Shown here one piece after another: positions 18,108-28,186 of a DNA stretch of 64,000 nt. Location: NCBI RefSeq assembly GCF_004378355.1, contig NZ_SNUB01000009.1, positions 1 through 64,000 on the forward strand, in the 5' to 3' direction. A program made the position numbers and the translations under genes. The notes beneath the pieces are model-generated. The model had not been told where the DNA came from. It was given only the letters and a program-made list of their open reading frames with translations, and searched no databases. This stretch comes from Psychromonas algicola. GTDB lineage: Bacteria; Pseudomonadota; Gammaproteobacteria; Enterobacterales; Psychromonadaceae. Position 1 is the first letter of the stretch, and every line of letters starts with the position of its first letter.

Positions 18108-20510
18108 CTAGAATGTATTTCCAATGTTAAATGAGAACACTTCTGTATCATCGCCGTCATATTCTTTTAATGGTACGGCTAATGTGAATACAAGCGCACC
18201 TAAAGGCGAAACCCAAGTTAACTGAGTTCCCGTTGAAACACGAATATTACCTGGTTTTGAGTAATCAGTAATATTGTCACAGTCCGTATTACACTCACTC
18301 ATAAAACTACTATAATCAAATTCAGTGTCCCAAGCTTCACCTGCATCAACAAAAAAACTAGTTCGCACTTGACTAGAATAAGCTTCATCAAGAAATGGGG
18401 TTGGAAAGATAAGTTCAGCACTTAATGAATACTTTGCGTTACCACCGATCGCATCAGTATCATCATTATCATCGTCAGTATAAAGAGCTCGAGGTCCTAT
18501 TGTGTTACTTGAGAAACCTCGTACCGTTCTATAACCACCAACATAATAGTTCTCAAAGAAAGGCAGAATTTGATCTTCACCATCTTTTTGTCCATAGCCA
18601 TTACCATAACCAAGACTTCCTCTTAATAATGTAGTCCATTCACCATTTTTAGTAATACGTTGATAGTTACGAATATCAAATCCTATTTTGAAATATTGAA
18701 GATCTGAACCTGGTAATGTTACTTTTGCACTTAAACTGTTTGACATTCCTTGCGTTGCTAATTGCCCTCTATCTAAGGTATTCCTAGACCAGCTACTTGT
18801 AATATCAAAGTCATTAAAAACGGCATCTTCATCGTCATCAATTCCGTAGATACTTAAAAAGTTGTCTAATTGATAGTAACTTTCATCGGTATCTAAATCG
18901 CTAATATTTGTATTTTCCCATCCAGTACTGAAGCCTAAACGGTTAACTTCATTAACAGGAAAACCAGTACTTAACCTAAAAGCGTAAGTCGTATTAGTAT
19001 AATCAGCGATGTTAGCCGCGCTTGCATCAAATTTATTATAAGAAATTTGTGCACCACCACTTACACTATCAGCAGTAAGGTAAGGCTTGTTATAGCTAAG
19101 ACTGACATTACGATCTGAGTCATCGATAGAAATAGCAAATCCTAATCGGTCACCACTTCCTAAAAAGTTATTTTGTTGTACAGAAGTCGTTACGCTTAGT
19201 CCTGATTCTGTGCCGTAACCAATACCAAAATTAAATTGTCCTGAAGCTTGTTCTGAAACATTAACGTTTACATCAACTAAGTCACTACTTACGCGTTGCG
19301 TATTAACATCAACAGCAGAAAAGAAACCTAAACGGTTAAGACGTGTTCGTGAAGTTTCAATCGCTGAACTTGACAACCAGCCCCCTTCCATTTGACGCAT
19401 TTCTCTTCGTAACACAACATCTTTGGTTGTGGTATTGCCTGATATATTAATATTTCTAACATAACCTCGTTGTCCGGCTTCGATAGCAAATCTCACGATA
19501 ACAGAGCTTGTTTCATCATCAATATCTGGATAGGTGTTTATTTCAGGAAACGCATACCCCAAACGGCCAAAATATTTACGAATGCTTTGTTCCGATGCAG
19601 AAACAGATGACGCAGAATAAGTGTCGCCTTTTTGTAACGCGACTAATTTTTTAATATCTTCATCATGCCCTAATAAATCACCAATAAAGCTAATATTTTC
19701 AACTTTATAAATGTCGCCTTCATTAACATTCACAGTAACGTAAACGCCTTTTTTATTCGGAGTCAGTGCAACTTGCGTTTCTTCAATTTGAAAACGAATA
19801 TAACCACTGTTTAAGTAATAACTTTTAATAACCTCAAGGTCAGCAGTCAACTTTTGTTTTTGATAACCATCATCTGCAAACAAATCCCACCAACCACCGG
19901 ATTCACTTAACGTTAATAAGTCTAATAATGTTTCTTCTTGGTAAGCCTTGTTACCAACAATATTAATTTGTTCTATTTTAGCCGCAACACCTTCACGAAA
20001 AACGATTTGTACTGACACTCTATTGCGAGGTAATGGCGTAACAATCGTTTCCACCTGCGCGCTATATTTACCGATGCTGTGATAAAAATCTTCTAAGCTT
20101 TTCTCAATACTAGATAAGACGGTACGATCTAAAGAACTACCGACTTTGATTGTTGACGATTTAAGAGAATCTAAGATCTGTTCATCAGTTAACTTATCGT
20201 TGCCCGTTAATTCAATTGCACTAATGGTTGGACGCTCTTTAACTTTAAAAATAAGTACAGAGCCTTCTTTAAATAGGTCGATAGATTCGAAGTGGTTACT
20301 TGCGTAGAGTTTTTTTACAGCTTTTGATATTTCATAATCATCAACTACATCACCTTCACGAATAGGTAAACTCAATAATGCAGCCCCTAGCGTGACACGT
20401 TGCAGTCCTTCGAATTTCAAATCTGAAATGGTCATTTCTTCAGCAGCAGCAAAAGGTGAAAGGCCTCCTGTAAAAATCAAAACCAATATTAGTAAATACT
20501 TCTTAGACAT
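18108..20510 (-). CDS. bamA: Outer membrane protein assembly factor BamA
   Basis: BamA is the essential Omp85 core of the machine that folds and inserts outer-membrane beta-barrels. The 800-aa precursor (E. coli 810) begins MSKKYLLILVLIFTGG with a signal peptide ending near FAAA|EE. Five POTRA domains cover about 25-425 (first begins ISDLKFEGLQRV; fifth includes RNINISGNTTTKDVVLRREMRQ), then a 16-strand barrel. The conserved loop-6 motif VRGF is seen in GGYRTVRGFSSNTIGP. The C terminus is Phe, as usual for outer-membrane proteins. The frame is open 14 codons upstream of the chosen ATG, but the signal peptide and an AAGGA site support 20510. It lies between rseP and skp. Confidence 0.97.
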   Translation of the reverse strand: MSKKYLLILVLIFTGGLSPFAAAEEMTISDLKFEGLQRVTLGAALLSLPIREGDVVDDYEISKAVKKLYASNHFESIDLFKEGSVLIFKVKERPTISAIELTGNDKLTDEQILDSLKSSTIKVGSSLDRTVLSSIEKSLEDFYHSIGKYSAQVETIVTPLPRNRVSVQIVFREGVAAKIEQINIVGNKAYQEETLLDLLTLSESGGWWDLFADDGYQKQKLTADLEVIKSYYLNSGYIRFQIEETQVALTPNKKGVYVTVNVNEGDIYKVENISFIGDLLGHDEDIKKLVALQKGDTYSASSVSASEQSIRKYFGRLGYAFPEINTYPDIDDETSSVIVRFAIEAGQRGYVRNINISGNTTTKDVVLRREMRQMEGGWLSSSAIETSRTRLNRLGFFSAVDVNTQRVSSDLVDVNVNVSEQASGQFNFGIGYGTESGLSVTTSVQQNNFLGSGDRLGFAISIDDSDRNVSLSYNKPYLTADSVSGGAQISYNKFDASAANIADYTNTTYAFRLSTGFPVNEVNRLGFSTGWENTNISDLDTDESYYQLDNFLSIYGIDDDEDAVFNDFDITSSWSRNTLDRGQLATQGMSNSLSAKVTLPGSDLQYFKIGFDIRNYQRITKNGEWTTLLRGSLGYGNGYGQKDGEDQILPFFENYYVGGYRTVRGFSSNTIGPRALYTDDDNDDTDAIGGNAKYSLSAELIFPTPFLDEAYSSQVRTSFFVDAGEAWDTEFDYSSFMSECNTDCDNITDYSKPGNIRVSTGTQLTWVSPLGALVFTLAVPLKEYDGDDTEVFSFNIGNTF

Positions 20511-20623
20511 GATCAACAAAATCCTTGCGCACTCTAGTGCAAAACAGTTCAAACATACGGGTTAATAGCGCGTAGTAGATTACCTAAAAATCATAGATAA
20601 ATATATTGTTAACTCGCTAATTT

Positions 20624-22006
20624 TTATAATAAATTTAAATCGTTTAATATGGCGATAGACATAAATGTCATTAATACTGCAGCACCAATTTTAAAACCGA
20701 ATTCTTGTACTTTTTCTGGAACAGGTTTGCCTGTTAATGCTTCGAAGAAGTAATACATTAAATGACCACCATCAAGCACAGGTAATGGGATTAAATTCAT
20801 AATCCCTAAATTAACACTAATCAGTGCAATAAAGCCTAAGAAATAAGCAAGGCCATAGTCTGCGCTCATTCCCGCGCCTTTAGCAATACCGACAGGTCCA
20901 CTTAAGTTTTTAACTGATAATTCGCCTGTAATTAAATTAACAAGCGTAGAAACCGTTAAATGACTTAACTGCCATGTTTTATCAATGCCTTTGGTGATTG
21001 AATCAATAACACCATATTTCAAATTAACTTTAAATGATTCAGGATAAGCATCAACTTTAGGTGACAAACCAATATAACCTAGCAAACTACCTGCCACTTC
21101 TCGTGCATCAGGTGTAATAGTGAGCGTTTTCTGAACAAAGTTTCTTTCAATAATTAGCTCAAGTGGATTGTTCGCATTATTTTGAATGACTCCTACGAAT
21201 TGAACCCAATCATTTAGCTTAATTCCATCAATTGCTATTAATTTATCACCAACCAATAAACCACTACGTTGTGCTGCACTTTCTTCAACTACATTTGCAG
21301 CAATCAAATACACATTTGGAGAAAAAGGAATAAACCCTAAACTACTAATAATCGATTCTTTTTTAGGATCATAGTGCCAATTAGATAATGGGACTGTATA
21401 GGTTTGATTTGGTTCCACAGGGTTACTCTGTAACTGTGAGCCAGTCTGCACAACAGGTTTAATGCCTAATTCAAGTTGTGATTCGCCAATTTGTGTAATT
21501 AGAGCTAAGTTAACTGCTTCCCAGTCATTCACTACTTGCCCATTAATAGATGTAATTTGAAATGCTTGTTTTTCTGTTACAACACTTACAGGGCTATTAT
21601 CAATAACACCATTAATAATTGGCTTTGCACTATTTACTCCAATCATGTACATCAAAAAGAATGCAAAAATGGCTAACAAAAAGTTGGCAATTGGACCAGC
21701 GGCAACAATAGCGATACGCTGCCAAACTGTTTTTTTATCGAAAGCGAATTCAGATAACTCTTCAGGCACTTCTTCAACACGCCCATCTAACATTTTGACA
21801 TAACCGCCTAATGGAATAGCGGCAATCACAAATTCAGTCCCCTGTTTATCTACTTTCTTAAAAAGAACTTTACCGAAACCAATTGAAAAACGATGAACTT
21901 TTACATTACAAAGTCGCGCAACCCAAAAATGTCCAAACTCATGAATAGCCACCAAAATACTTAAGGCAACAATAAAGGCTGCAGTATTCCATATAAAATC
22001 AATCAA
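20624..22006 (-). CDS. rseP: Site-2 zinc metalloprotease RseP
   Basis: RseP cleaves the transmembrane segment of anti-sigma factor RseA after DegS, releasing sigma-E, and also removes leftover signal peptides. The 460-aa polytopic inner-membrane protein has the zinc motif HEFGH at 22-26 in helix 1, two periplasmic PDZ domains (about 115-310), and the third metal ligand in NLIPLPVLDGGHLMYY (Asp about 412). It begins at a TTG codon (22006), supported by a GAGGTGA ribosome site and by full alignment of the N terminus with E. coli RseP (450 aa). The start overlaps the dxr stop by 4 bases, so expression is coupled to dxr. Confidence 0.96.
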   Translation of the reverse strand: MIDFIWNTAAFIVALSILVAIHEFGHFWVARLCNVKVHRFSIGFGKVLFKKVDKQGTEFVIAAIPLGGYVKMLDGRVEEVPEELSEFAFDKKTVWQRIAIVAAGPIANFLLAIFAFFLMYMIGVNSAKPIINGVIDNSPVSVVTEKQAFQITSINGQVVNDWEAVNLALITQIGESQLELGIKPVVQTGSQLQSNPVEPNQTYTVPLSNWHYDPKKESIISSLGFIPFSPNVYLIAANVVEESAAQRSGLLVGDKLIAIDGIKLNDWVQFVGVIQNNANNPLELIIERNFVQKTLTITPDAREVAGSLLGYIGLSPKVDAYPESFKVNLKYGVIDSITKGIDKTWQLSHLTVSTLVNLITGELSVKNLSGPVGIAKGAGMSADYGLAYFLGFIALISVNLGIMNLIPLPVLDGGHLMYYFFEALTGKPVPEKVQEFGFKIGAAVLMTFMSIAILNDLNLL

Positions 22007-23196
22007 AATTCACCTCTGTGTATAATATTAAATGCAGTCGATCTTGCTATTTTATCTATTTCTAATAGTGCTTCTATTGATGAGGCCGCAGGGTAAGTTA
22101 ATTGGTTCAATACAGAGTCGACAATATTTGAAATTTGAGTAAATTTAATTTTTTTCTCTAAAAATGCTTGAACAGCTATTTCATTCGCTGCATTTAAAAT
22201 AGTCGTTGAGTTTTGTCCTTCATAGCAAGTTTGTATTGCTAACTTAAGACACGGATAGCGTTTATAATCAGGCTCAAGAAAGGTGAAACTATCTGTTGCA
22301 AAAAAATCGAAAGGTTTAGCACCACTCTTAATGCGGCTATTATCACCCATGACATGTGCAATAGGAATTCGCATATCAGGATTACCCATTTGCGAAATCA
22401 CACTACCATCTTGATATTGCACCATAGAATGAATAACAGATTGAGGGTGAATAATAACCTGTAGTTGATCTTTTTTTGTATTAAAAAGCCATCTAGCTTC
22501 GATATATTCAAGCCCTTTATTCATCATTGTGGCTGAATCTATTGATATTTTAGGTCCCATTGACCAATTAGGATGCTTGATCGCCATTTCTGGACTTATT
22601 GCATCAAACTCGTCTAATGGTTTATCTAAAAATGGGCCTCCGGATCCTGTTAATAAGATTTTAGAAACACCATTAGCTTCAAGATCACAGCGGCCAATTT
22701 CATTTTGTAATGTCGGCGACATAGATTGAAAGATCGCATTATGCTCACTATCAACAGGCCATAATGTTGCACCATGTTGATTAACGGCATCGATCAGTAA
22801 TGCACCAGACATTACTAAAGATTCTTTATTTGCTAAGAAAATTTCTTTTCCTGCATAAATTGAGGCTAATGTCGTTTTTAAACCAGCAGCACCAACAATA
22901 GCGGCCATTACTGAATCAACTTCATCACTGCCCAAAAGAGCAAGCACTTCATGTTCAGGAATAATTTGACAGTCTAATTGCGATTCGTTTAATAACGAAC
23001 TAAGCGCTAATGCCGCTTTTGTATTAGATAAGGCAACATATTTAGGTTTGAACTCGATACAAAGAGAATGCATTTTTTCAACATTCGAAGCAGCATATAA
23101 AAACTGCACATTGTATAAATCAGGATTATGGCGACAAACACTAAGCGTGCTGTCACCGATCGATCCCGTTGCCCCAAGCACTGCCAAATTTTTCAT
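22003..23196 (-). CDS. dxr: 1-deoxy-D-xylulose 5-phosphate reductoisomerase
   Basis: Dxr converts DXP to 2-C-methyl-D-erythritol 4-phosphate with NADPH and a divalent metal, the committed step of the MEP isoprenoid pathway that supplies undecaprenyl phosphate. The 397-aa protein (E. coli 398) has the N-terminal NADPH loop LGATGSIGDST (7-17), the LANKESLVMSG and PVDSEHNAIFQ metal and substrate segments, and GSGGPF and WSMGPKISIDSATMMNKGLE, which form the active site. It starts two bases after the cdsA stop with no clear ribosome site, suggesting translational coupling, and overlaps rseP downstream. Confidence 0.97.
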   Translation of the reverse strand: MKNLAVLGATGSIGDSTLSVCRHNPDLYNVQFLYAASNVEKMHSLCIEFKPKYVALSNTKAALALSSLLNESQLDCQIIPEHEVLALLGSDEVDSVMAAIVGAAGLKTTLASIYAGKEIFLANKESLVMSGALLIDAVNQHGATLWPVDSEHNAIFQSMSPTLQNEIGRCDLEANGVSKILLTGSGGPFLDKPLDEFDAISPEMAIKHPNWSMGPKISIDSATMMNKGLEYIEARWLFNTKKDQLQVIIHPQSVIHSMVQYQDGSVISQMGNPDMRIPIAHVMGDNSRIKSGAKPFDFFATDSFTFLEPDYKRYPCLKLAIQTCYEGQNSTTILNAANEIAVQAFLEKKIKFTQISNIVDSVLNQLTYPAASSIEALLEIDKIARSTAFNIIHRGEF

Positions 23197-23198
23197 TA

Positions 23199-24050
23199 CT
23201 AGATCAACCAGTAAATGTAAATCAGCGCAAAGACAGGAACGGCGGCAGTTAAGCTATCGATACGATCTAATATACCACCATGTCCTGGCAATAAATTACC
23301 GCTATCTTTTAATCCAGCTTCTCGTTTAAATATACTTTCAGTTAAATCACCCAAAGCAGAAACCAATGTGGTAATAATTGAAGCGGCAAAAAACAGCGCG
23401 ATTTTGTCGTCAGATATAGCAAAGAAATCGACAGCAAAATAAACCACAACCATTGCACTTAACAAACCGCCCAAGAAACCTTCAATGGTTTTACCTGGAC
23501 TCACATTAGGAGCTAATTTATGCTTACCAAAATTTTTACCTGCAAAGTAAGCACCTGTATCAGCTGCCCATACTAATAGGAAAACATACATTAATAACTC
23601 AGCGCCAAAATAAAAATCATGATGCATATTCACTGAGCGTAAAATAACTAATCCCCAGAAAAATGGCACCAAGGTTAATAAACCAAAAATACTTTTAATG
23701 AACTTGCTTGATTGCCATAAAGTTGCTGATTTTGGGTAACGTACCACCAAGATCAATGCAACACACCACCAAACATTAGCGACGGTTAATCCAGAAATAA
23801 TATATTGATTAGGTAAGGCACCATCCCAAATAACACCAACAGGCATCAACATTAAAGTTGCACCTAAAAACAAACCAAACACATAAATAGTGGAAAACGA
23901 AGGTGTTTTACTTACAAATCCAGCCCACTCTTTACTTGCAAGTAAAAAGATAGCTGCACCAAACAGCATAAAAAATTTAAGAGGTAAAAAGAAAATAGCC
24001 GAAATAGCTAGTGGCGCTAATACAAGCGCAGTGATAATTCGTTGTTTCAC
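23199..24050 (-). CDS. cdsA: Phosphatidate cytidylyltransferase (CDP-diacylglycerol synthase)
   Basis: CdsA makes CDP-diacylglycerol from phosphatidic acid and CTP, the precursor of all phospholipids. This inner-membrane protein of 283 aa (E. coli 285) has about eight hydrophobic helices and carries the family signature near the C terminus: SALGDLTESIFKREAGLKDS followed by GNLLPGHGGILDRIDSL, with metal-binding aspartates. PGKTIEGFLGG is also conserved. It begins with GTG (24050) preceded by GGGA. It lies in the uppS-cdsA-dxr-rseP order found across gammaproteobacteria. Confidence 0.96.
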   Translation of the reverse strand: MKQRIITALVLAPLAISAIFFLPLKFFMLFGAAIFLLASKEWAGFVSKTPSFSTIYVFGLFLGATLMLMPVGVIWDGALPNQYIISGLTVANVWWCVALILVVRYPKSATLWQSSKFIKSIFGLLTLVPFFWGLVILRSVNMHHDFYFGAELLMYVFLLVWAADTGAYFAGKNFGKHKLAPNVSPGKTIEGFLGGLLSAMVVVYFAVDFFAISDDKIALFFAASIITTLVSALGDLTESIFKREAGLKDSGNLLPGHGGILDRIDSLTAAVPVFALIYIYWLI

Positions 24051-24081
24051 AGAAAATCCCGTTATATCTATTATATAAAAA

Positions 24082-24819
24082 CTAGCTAGTTATTTGTGCA
24101 CTGGTTTGTCCAAACCGCCGCTCTTTACTTTTAAAAGCATCTACCGCTAATTGAAATGATTGAGCATCAAAGTCTGGCCACAATGTATCCGTAAAATATA
24201 ATTCCGCATAAGCTAATTGCCATAGTAAAAAGTTACTAATGCGGTAGTCACCACCTGTACGAATCATTAGATCAATATCAGGTAACTCAGATAATGATAA
24301 TGTTTGTGTTAATAATGCTTCGTTAATATCTTCTACATTTAAGGAGCCATCAACTGCTTGTTGAGCAATTTGACGAGTTGCGTTAGTGATATCCCAACGA
24401 CCGCCGTAATTCGCAGCTACATTTAACGCTAAACCCGTATTATTTGCAGTTAATAAATGCGCAGCATGTATTTTTTTTTGTAGGCGGTCACTAAAGCTCG
24501 CAATATCACCAATAATATTGAGTTTAATATTATTTTTATGCAGTGTTTTCACTTCGCCACCTAGCACAGTAAAAAACAACTCCATAAGCATATTGACTTC
24601 TTCTTCTGGACGCTTCCAATTCTCACTACTAAAAGCAAAAATAGTTAATGCTTGTATTTTTTGTTCCGCAGCAAACACAATGGCTTTACGTAATGCTTTA
24701 ACACCGTGTTTATGACCAAAAACACGGTGTTTCCCTTTTTGCTCAGACCAGCGACCGTTGCCATCCATGATGATAGCAACGTGCTTTAGCAACTTAGTGT
24801 CAGATGTATCTAAGGTCAC
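24082..24819 (-). CDS. uppS: Undecaprenyl diphosphate synthase
   Basis: UppS condenses eight isopentenyl diphosphates onto farnesyl diphosphate in cis, making the C55 carrier for peptidoglycan and O-antigen. The 245-aa protein has the signature IIMDGNGRW (catalytic Asp19), HKHGVKALR, the [11 protein letters not shown] segment, and the C-terminal [19 protein letters not shown] and [12 protein letters not shown] blocks. It begins with GTG (24819) preceded by AAGGA at good spacing; E. coli IspU has 253 aa. It opens the uppS-cdsA-dxr group, separated from frr by 64 bases. Confidence 0.97.
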   Translation of the reverse strand: MTLDTSDTKLLKHVAIIMDGNGRWSEQKGKHRVFGHKHGVKALRKAIVFAAEQKIQALTIFAFSSENWKRPEEEVNMLMELFFTVLGGEVKTLHKNNIKLNIIGDIASFSDRLQKKIHAAHLLTANNTGLALNVAANYGGRWDITNATRQIAQQAVDGSLNVEDINEALLTQTLSLSELPDIDLMIRTGGDYRISNFLLWQLAYAELYFTDTLWPDFDAQSFQLAVDAFKSKERRFGQTSAQITS

Positions 24820-24883
24820 AATAATCCTTGAAAAAAGAGTTAAAAAATTACGTGTGTTAAATAAAACGACACGCAGAAGAAGA

Positions 24884-25441
24884 TTAAACTTCTAATAATT
24901 CAGCTTCTTTAACTGCTAATACTTCATCAACTTTCTTGATGCTTTCATTTGTTGCTTTTTGAACTAGCTCTTCACCTTGACGTTGTTGGTCTTCGCTAAT
25001 CTCTTTTTCTTTTTCAAGCTCTTTAAGATCACCATTTGCATCACGACGAATATTACGAATGGCTACACGTGTATTTTCAGCTTCGCCGCGAACCACTTTA
25101 ATTAAATCTTTACGACGCTCTTCAGTTAGTGGAGGTAATGGAATACGGATAACAGTACCGGCTGACATTGGGTTTAAACCTAAGTTAGATCCCATAATCG
25201 CTTTTTCAACAGCAGCAATTAATGTTGCATCAAACACAGTGATAGTTAAAGTGCGAGCATCTTCAGTAGAAACATTACCCACTTGACGCAAAGGCGTATT
25301 TGAACCGTAATAAGGTACCATAATACCATCAAGTAAACTTGGGTGAGCACGGCCTGTACGTACTTTAGCTAATTGGTTTTTAAATGATTCAATGCTTTTG
25401 TTCATGCGAGTTTGAGCATCATCTTTGATTTCGTTGATCAT
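24884..25441 (-). CDS. frr: Ribosome recycling factor
   Basis: RRF splits post-termination ribosomes together with EF-G. The 185-aa protein matches the family length exactly, with the N-terminal helix [20 protein letters not shown], the [15 protein letters not shown] segment, and the conserved [22 protein letters not shown] hinge region of the L-shaped fold. A TAGGA site precedes the ATG. It follows pyrH by 114 bases in the standard tsf-pyrH-frr order. Confidence 0.97.
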   Translation of the reverse strand: MINEIKDDAQTRMNKSIESFKNQLAKVRTGRAHPSLLDGIMVPYYGSNTPLRQVGNVSTEDARTLTITVFDATLIAAVEKAIMGSNLGLNPMSAGTVIRIPLPPLTEERRKDLIKVVRGEAENTRVAIRNIRRDANGDLKELEKEKEISEDQQRQGEELVQKATNESIKKVDEVLAVKEAELLEV

Positions 25442-25555
25442 ATCTATTTCCTAACTTATTAAATCATTATCAAGGTTGTTACACTTTTTAATAACAATAC
25501 ATTGATAGTTACATGTTTGACTAACTAATTTTTAAAATTAATTATCTAATAATAA

Positions 25556-26296
25556 TTAAATATTTTCTTCAGAATGGGTGATCGTTGTTCCTTCATCACC
25601 ACCTAATACAACACGGCTTAATGCGCCGGGTTTGTTCATATTAAATACACGAATTGGTAAGCTATGGTCACGCGCCAAAGTAAAAGCAGCTAAATCCATC
25701 ACTTGTAATTCTTTTTCTAATACCGTTTGGTAATCTAATACACTGTATAATTTAGCATCTGGATTTTTCACAGGATCGGCATCGTAAACACCATCTACTT
25801 TAGTCCCTTTTAAAACCGCATCAGCTTCTATTTCGATACCACGCAAACAAGCTGCAGAATCGGTAGTAAAGAATGGGTTACCAGTACCAGCAGCAAAAAT
25901 AACAACAGTACCTAGCTTTAAGTATTTAATCGCTTCAGCCCAGTTATAATCGTCACAAACACCGTTTAAAGGAATAGCAGACATTAGGCGAGAATTAACG
26001 TGTGAACGGTGTAATGCATCGCGCATTGCTAAACCATTCATCACCGTTGCTAGCATCCCCATATGGTCACCAACAACGCGATTCATACCTGCTTGAGCAA
26101 GACCTGCGCCACGGAAAATATTACCACCACCAATGACTAAACCAACTTGTACGCCAGATTCGATTAAAGATTTAATCTCTAATGCCATGCGATCCAGTAC
26201 TTTCGGGTCAATACCAAACCCTTCTTCACCAACGAGGGCTTCACCACTCAATTTTAATAAAATACGACGATAAGCAGATTTAGGGTTAGTACTCAT
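25556..26296 (-). CDS. pyrH: Uridylate kinase
   Basis: PyrH phosphorylates UMP to UDP as a hexamer, regulated by GTP and UTP in the family. The 246-aa protein has the amino-acid-kinase fold motifs [41 protein letters not shown], and the [17 protein letters not shown] loop. I chose ATG 26296 with a GAGGA site; the frame is open 17 codons upstream but that extension is not conserved (E. coli 241 aa). It lies after tsf, separated by a terminator-like hairpin. Confidence 0.97.
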   Translation of the reverse strand: MSTNPKSAYRRILLKLSGEALVGEEGFGIDPKVLDRMALEIKSLIESGVQVGLVIGGGNIFRGAGLAQAGMNRVVGDHMGMLATVMNGLAMRDALHRSHVNSRLMSAIPLNGVCDDYNWAEAIKYLKLGTVVIFAAGTGNPFFTTDSAACLRGIEIEADAVLKGTKVDGVYDADPVKNPDAKLYSVLDYQTVLEKELQVMDLAAFTLARDHSLPIRVFNMNKPGALSRVVLGGDEGTTITHSEENI

Positions 26297-26402
26297 AATT
26301 CCATTCCTCAAGTTGAAATAATACCGATTTTTTAAATTGATTATCAAAAAACAGTTTAAAAAATAGGTTTAAAAACGAACAAATTCATTGAGTTATAAAT
26401 GT

Positions 26403-26429
26403 AAAAGAACCGCAGCTATGCCGCGGTTC
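26403..26429 (-). terminator. Intrinsic terminator after tsf
   Basis: A GC-rich 7-bp stem (26407-26413 with 26423-26429) is followed on the minus strand by four Ts. It lies about 55 bases after the tsf stop and probably ends the rpsB-tsf transcript, leaving pyrH to its own promoter in the remaining 106 bases. Confidence 0.7.
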
Positions 26430-26482
26430 ATTTTTACAACAGATTAACGTTCAAAAACATTAGTCATTGTTTTTAAAGATCA

Positions 26483-27352
26483 TTACTTAGCAGCGGCCAT
26501 AGTAGCAGCAACTTCAGCAGCAAAATCTTCTTCTTTCTTCTCAATCCCTTCACCTACTTCTAAGCGAATGAAAGAAACAACATCTGCATTTGCACCTTTA
26601 AGAAGTTTAGCAACAGACATTGAAGGATCTTTGATGAATGATTGACCAGTTAAGCTTACTTCACCAGTAAACTTAGCCATACGACCACTTACCATTTTTT
26701 CTGCAATTTCAGCAGGCTTACCACTGTCGATTGCAATTTGTAATTGAATTTCTTTTTCTTTAGCAACAACTTCTGCTGGTACATCTTCAGGCTTAACGAA
26801 CTGAGGAGATGCTGCAGCAACGTGCATTGCGATATCTTTAGCTAAATCAGCGTCGCCGCCAGTTAGCACAGAGATAACACCGATTTTACGGCTGTGTACG
26901 TAAGCGCCAAGGTTTTCACCTTCAACGATTTGTAAACGACGTACAGAAATGTTTTCACCAATCTTAGCGACTAAAGTTGCACGAGCGTCTTCAACTGTAG
27001 CGTCGTCATATGCTAGTGCGCTTAATGCTTCAACTGTATCTACTTTGTTTGCAAGTGCGATATCAGCTACTTTTTCAGCAAATGCTAAGAAGCTTTTATC
27101 CATAGCAACGAAGTCTGTTTCACAGTTTACTTCGATGATTAGTGCAGTTGTTCCGTTTGATTTTGCAAAGATAGCACCTTCAGCAGCGATACGGCCTGCT
27201 TTTTTAGCTGCTTTAATTGCACCTGATTTACGCATGTTTTCAATTGCAAGCTCGATGTCGCCATCCGCTTCCACTAATGCTTTTTTACAATCCATCATAC
27301 CCGCAGCTGTGCGGTCACGAAGTTCTTTAACTTGCTGAGCTGTAATAGCCAT
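26483..27352 (-). CDS. tsf: Translation elongation factor Ts
   Basis: EF-Ts is the nucleotide exchange factor that regenerates EF-Tu-GTP. The 289-aa protein (E. coli 283) begins [20 protein letters not shown] with the signature DCKKAL of the N-terminal domain; the core contains [17 protein letters not shown], and the second signature [10 protein letters not shown] is present. The frame is open 20 codons upstream, but the N terminus aligns at the chosen ATG (27352). It forms an operon with rpsB, with a 102-base gap full of hairpins that could lower or tune its expression. Confidence 0.97.
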   Translation of the reverse strand: MAITAQQVKELRDRTAAGMMDCKKALVEADGDIELAIENMRKSGAIKAAKKAGRIAAEGAIFAKSNGTTALIIEVNCETDFVAMDKSFLAFAEKVADIALANKVDTVEALSALAYDDATVEDARATLVAKIGENISVRRLQIVEGENLGAYVHSRKIGVISVLTGGDADLAKDIAMHVAAASPQFVKPEDVPAEVVAKEKEIQLQIAIDSGKPAEIAEKMVSGRMAKFTGEVSLTGQSFIKDPSMSVAKLLKGANADVVSFIRLEVGEGIEKKEEDFAAEVAATMAAAK

Positions 27353-27378
27353 TGTCTGAATTCCTATTTTAATTCTAT

Positions 27379-27403
27379 AAAAAAAGGGGCCATATAGACC
27401 CCT
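27379..27403 (-). terminator. Terminator-like hairpin between rpsB and tsf
   Basis: A 7-bp stem (27385-27391 with 27397-27403, one G-U pair) with a 5-nt loop is followed on the minus strand by seven Ts, just upstream of tsf. A second perfect stem-loop (AACCAA with TTGGTT, about 27407-27423) stands before it. In E. coli an attenuating structure between rpsB and tsf is known, so partial termination is the likely role. Confidence 0.75.
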
Positions 27404-27454
27404 GATAACCAACCAATGATTGGTTAATAAGAGCTTCTATTAATTTAGAAGAAC

Positions 27455-28186
27455 TTATTTCTCAGCTGATTCTTCTTCAACAAAACCTTCAGCTACTACT
27501 ACTTCTGCAGTACGGCCTTCTTTAACAGCTTCAGCAGCTGCACTTAAGTAAAGCTTAACTGCACGGATAGCATCATCATTACCAGGTACGATGTAATCGA
27601 TGTTATCTGGGCAAGAGTTAGTATCTACAACAGCGATAACTGGAATACCTAGGTTATTCGCTTCTTTAATTGCAATGTGCTCGTGATCGGCATCGATTAC
27701 GAAGATTACATCTGGGATACCACCCATGTTTTTGATACCACCAAGTGTTTTTTCAAGTTTCTCTAATTCACGAGTACGCATAAGCGCTTCTTTCTTAGTT
27801 AACTTGTCAAAAGTACCGTCTTGGCTTTGAACTTCAAGATCTTTCAAACGCTTGATCGATTGACGAACTGTTTTCCAGTTAGTCAACATACCACCTAACC
27901 AGCGGTGATCAACGTAGAATTGATCACATGCAATAGCAGCTTCTTTAACAGCTTCAGAAGCTGCACGTTTAGTACCAACAAAAAGAACTTTGCCTTTTTT
28001 AGATGCTTTAGCTTCTAGGAAGTTAAGCGCTTGGTTAAACATAGGAACTGTTTTTTCAAGGTTGATGATATGAACTTTATTACGAGCACCAAAAATGAAT
28101 GGTTTCATTTTTGGGTTCCAGTAACGAGTTTGGTGACCGAAGTGAACGCCTGCTTGTAGCATATCGCGCATTGATACTGTTGCCAT
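27455..28186 (-). CDS. rpsB: Small ribosomal subunit protein uS2
   Basis: S2 binds late to the 30S head-body junction and is needed for S1 binding. The 243-aa protein (E. coli 241) begins [20 protein letters not shown] and has [12 protein letters not shown], the signature [11 protein letters not shown], and [20 protein letters not shown] region. An AGAGGA site precedes the ATG. It is first in the rpsB-tsf operon, divergent from map, with a structured leader upstream that matches the known S2 autoregulatory arrangement. Confidence 0.98.
   Translation of the reverse strand: MATVSMRDMLQAGVHFGHQTRYWNPKMKPFIFGARNKVHIINLEKTVPMFNQALNFLEAKASKKGKVLFVGTKRAASEAVKEAAIACDQFYVDHRWLGGMLTNWKTVRQSIKRLKDLEVQSQDGTFDKLTKKEALMRTRELEKLEKTLGGIKNMGGIPDVIFVIDADHEHIAIKEANNLGIPVIAVVDTNSCPDNIDYIVPGNDDAIRAVKLYLSAAAEAVKEGRTAEVVVAEGFVEEESAEK

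Noticed and set aside
26949-27338. Plus-strand open frame of 129 codons inside tsf
   Set aside because: Ser/Ala-rich translation of the antisense strand of a highly expressed gene; typical codon-bias artefact.
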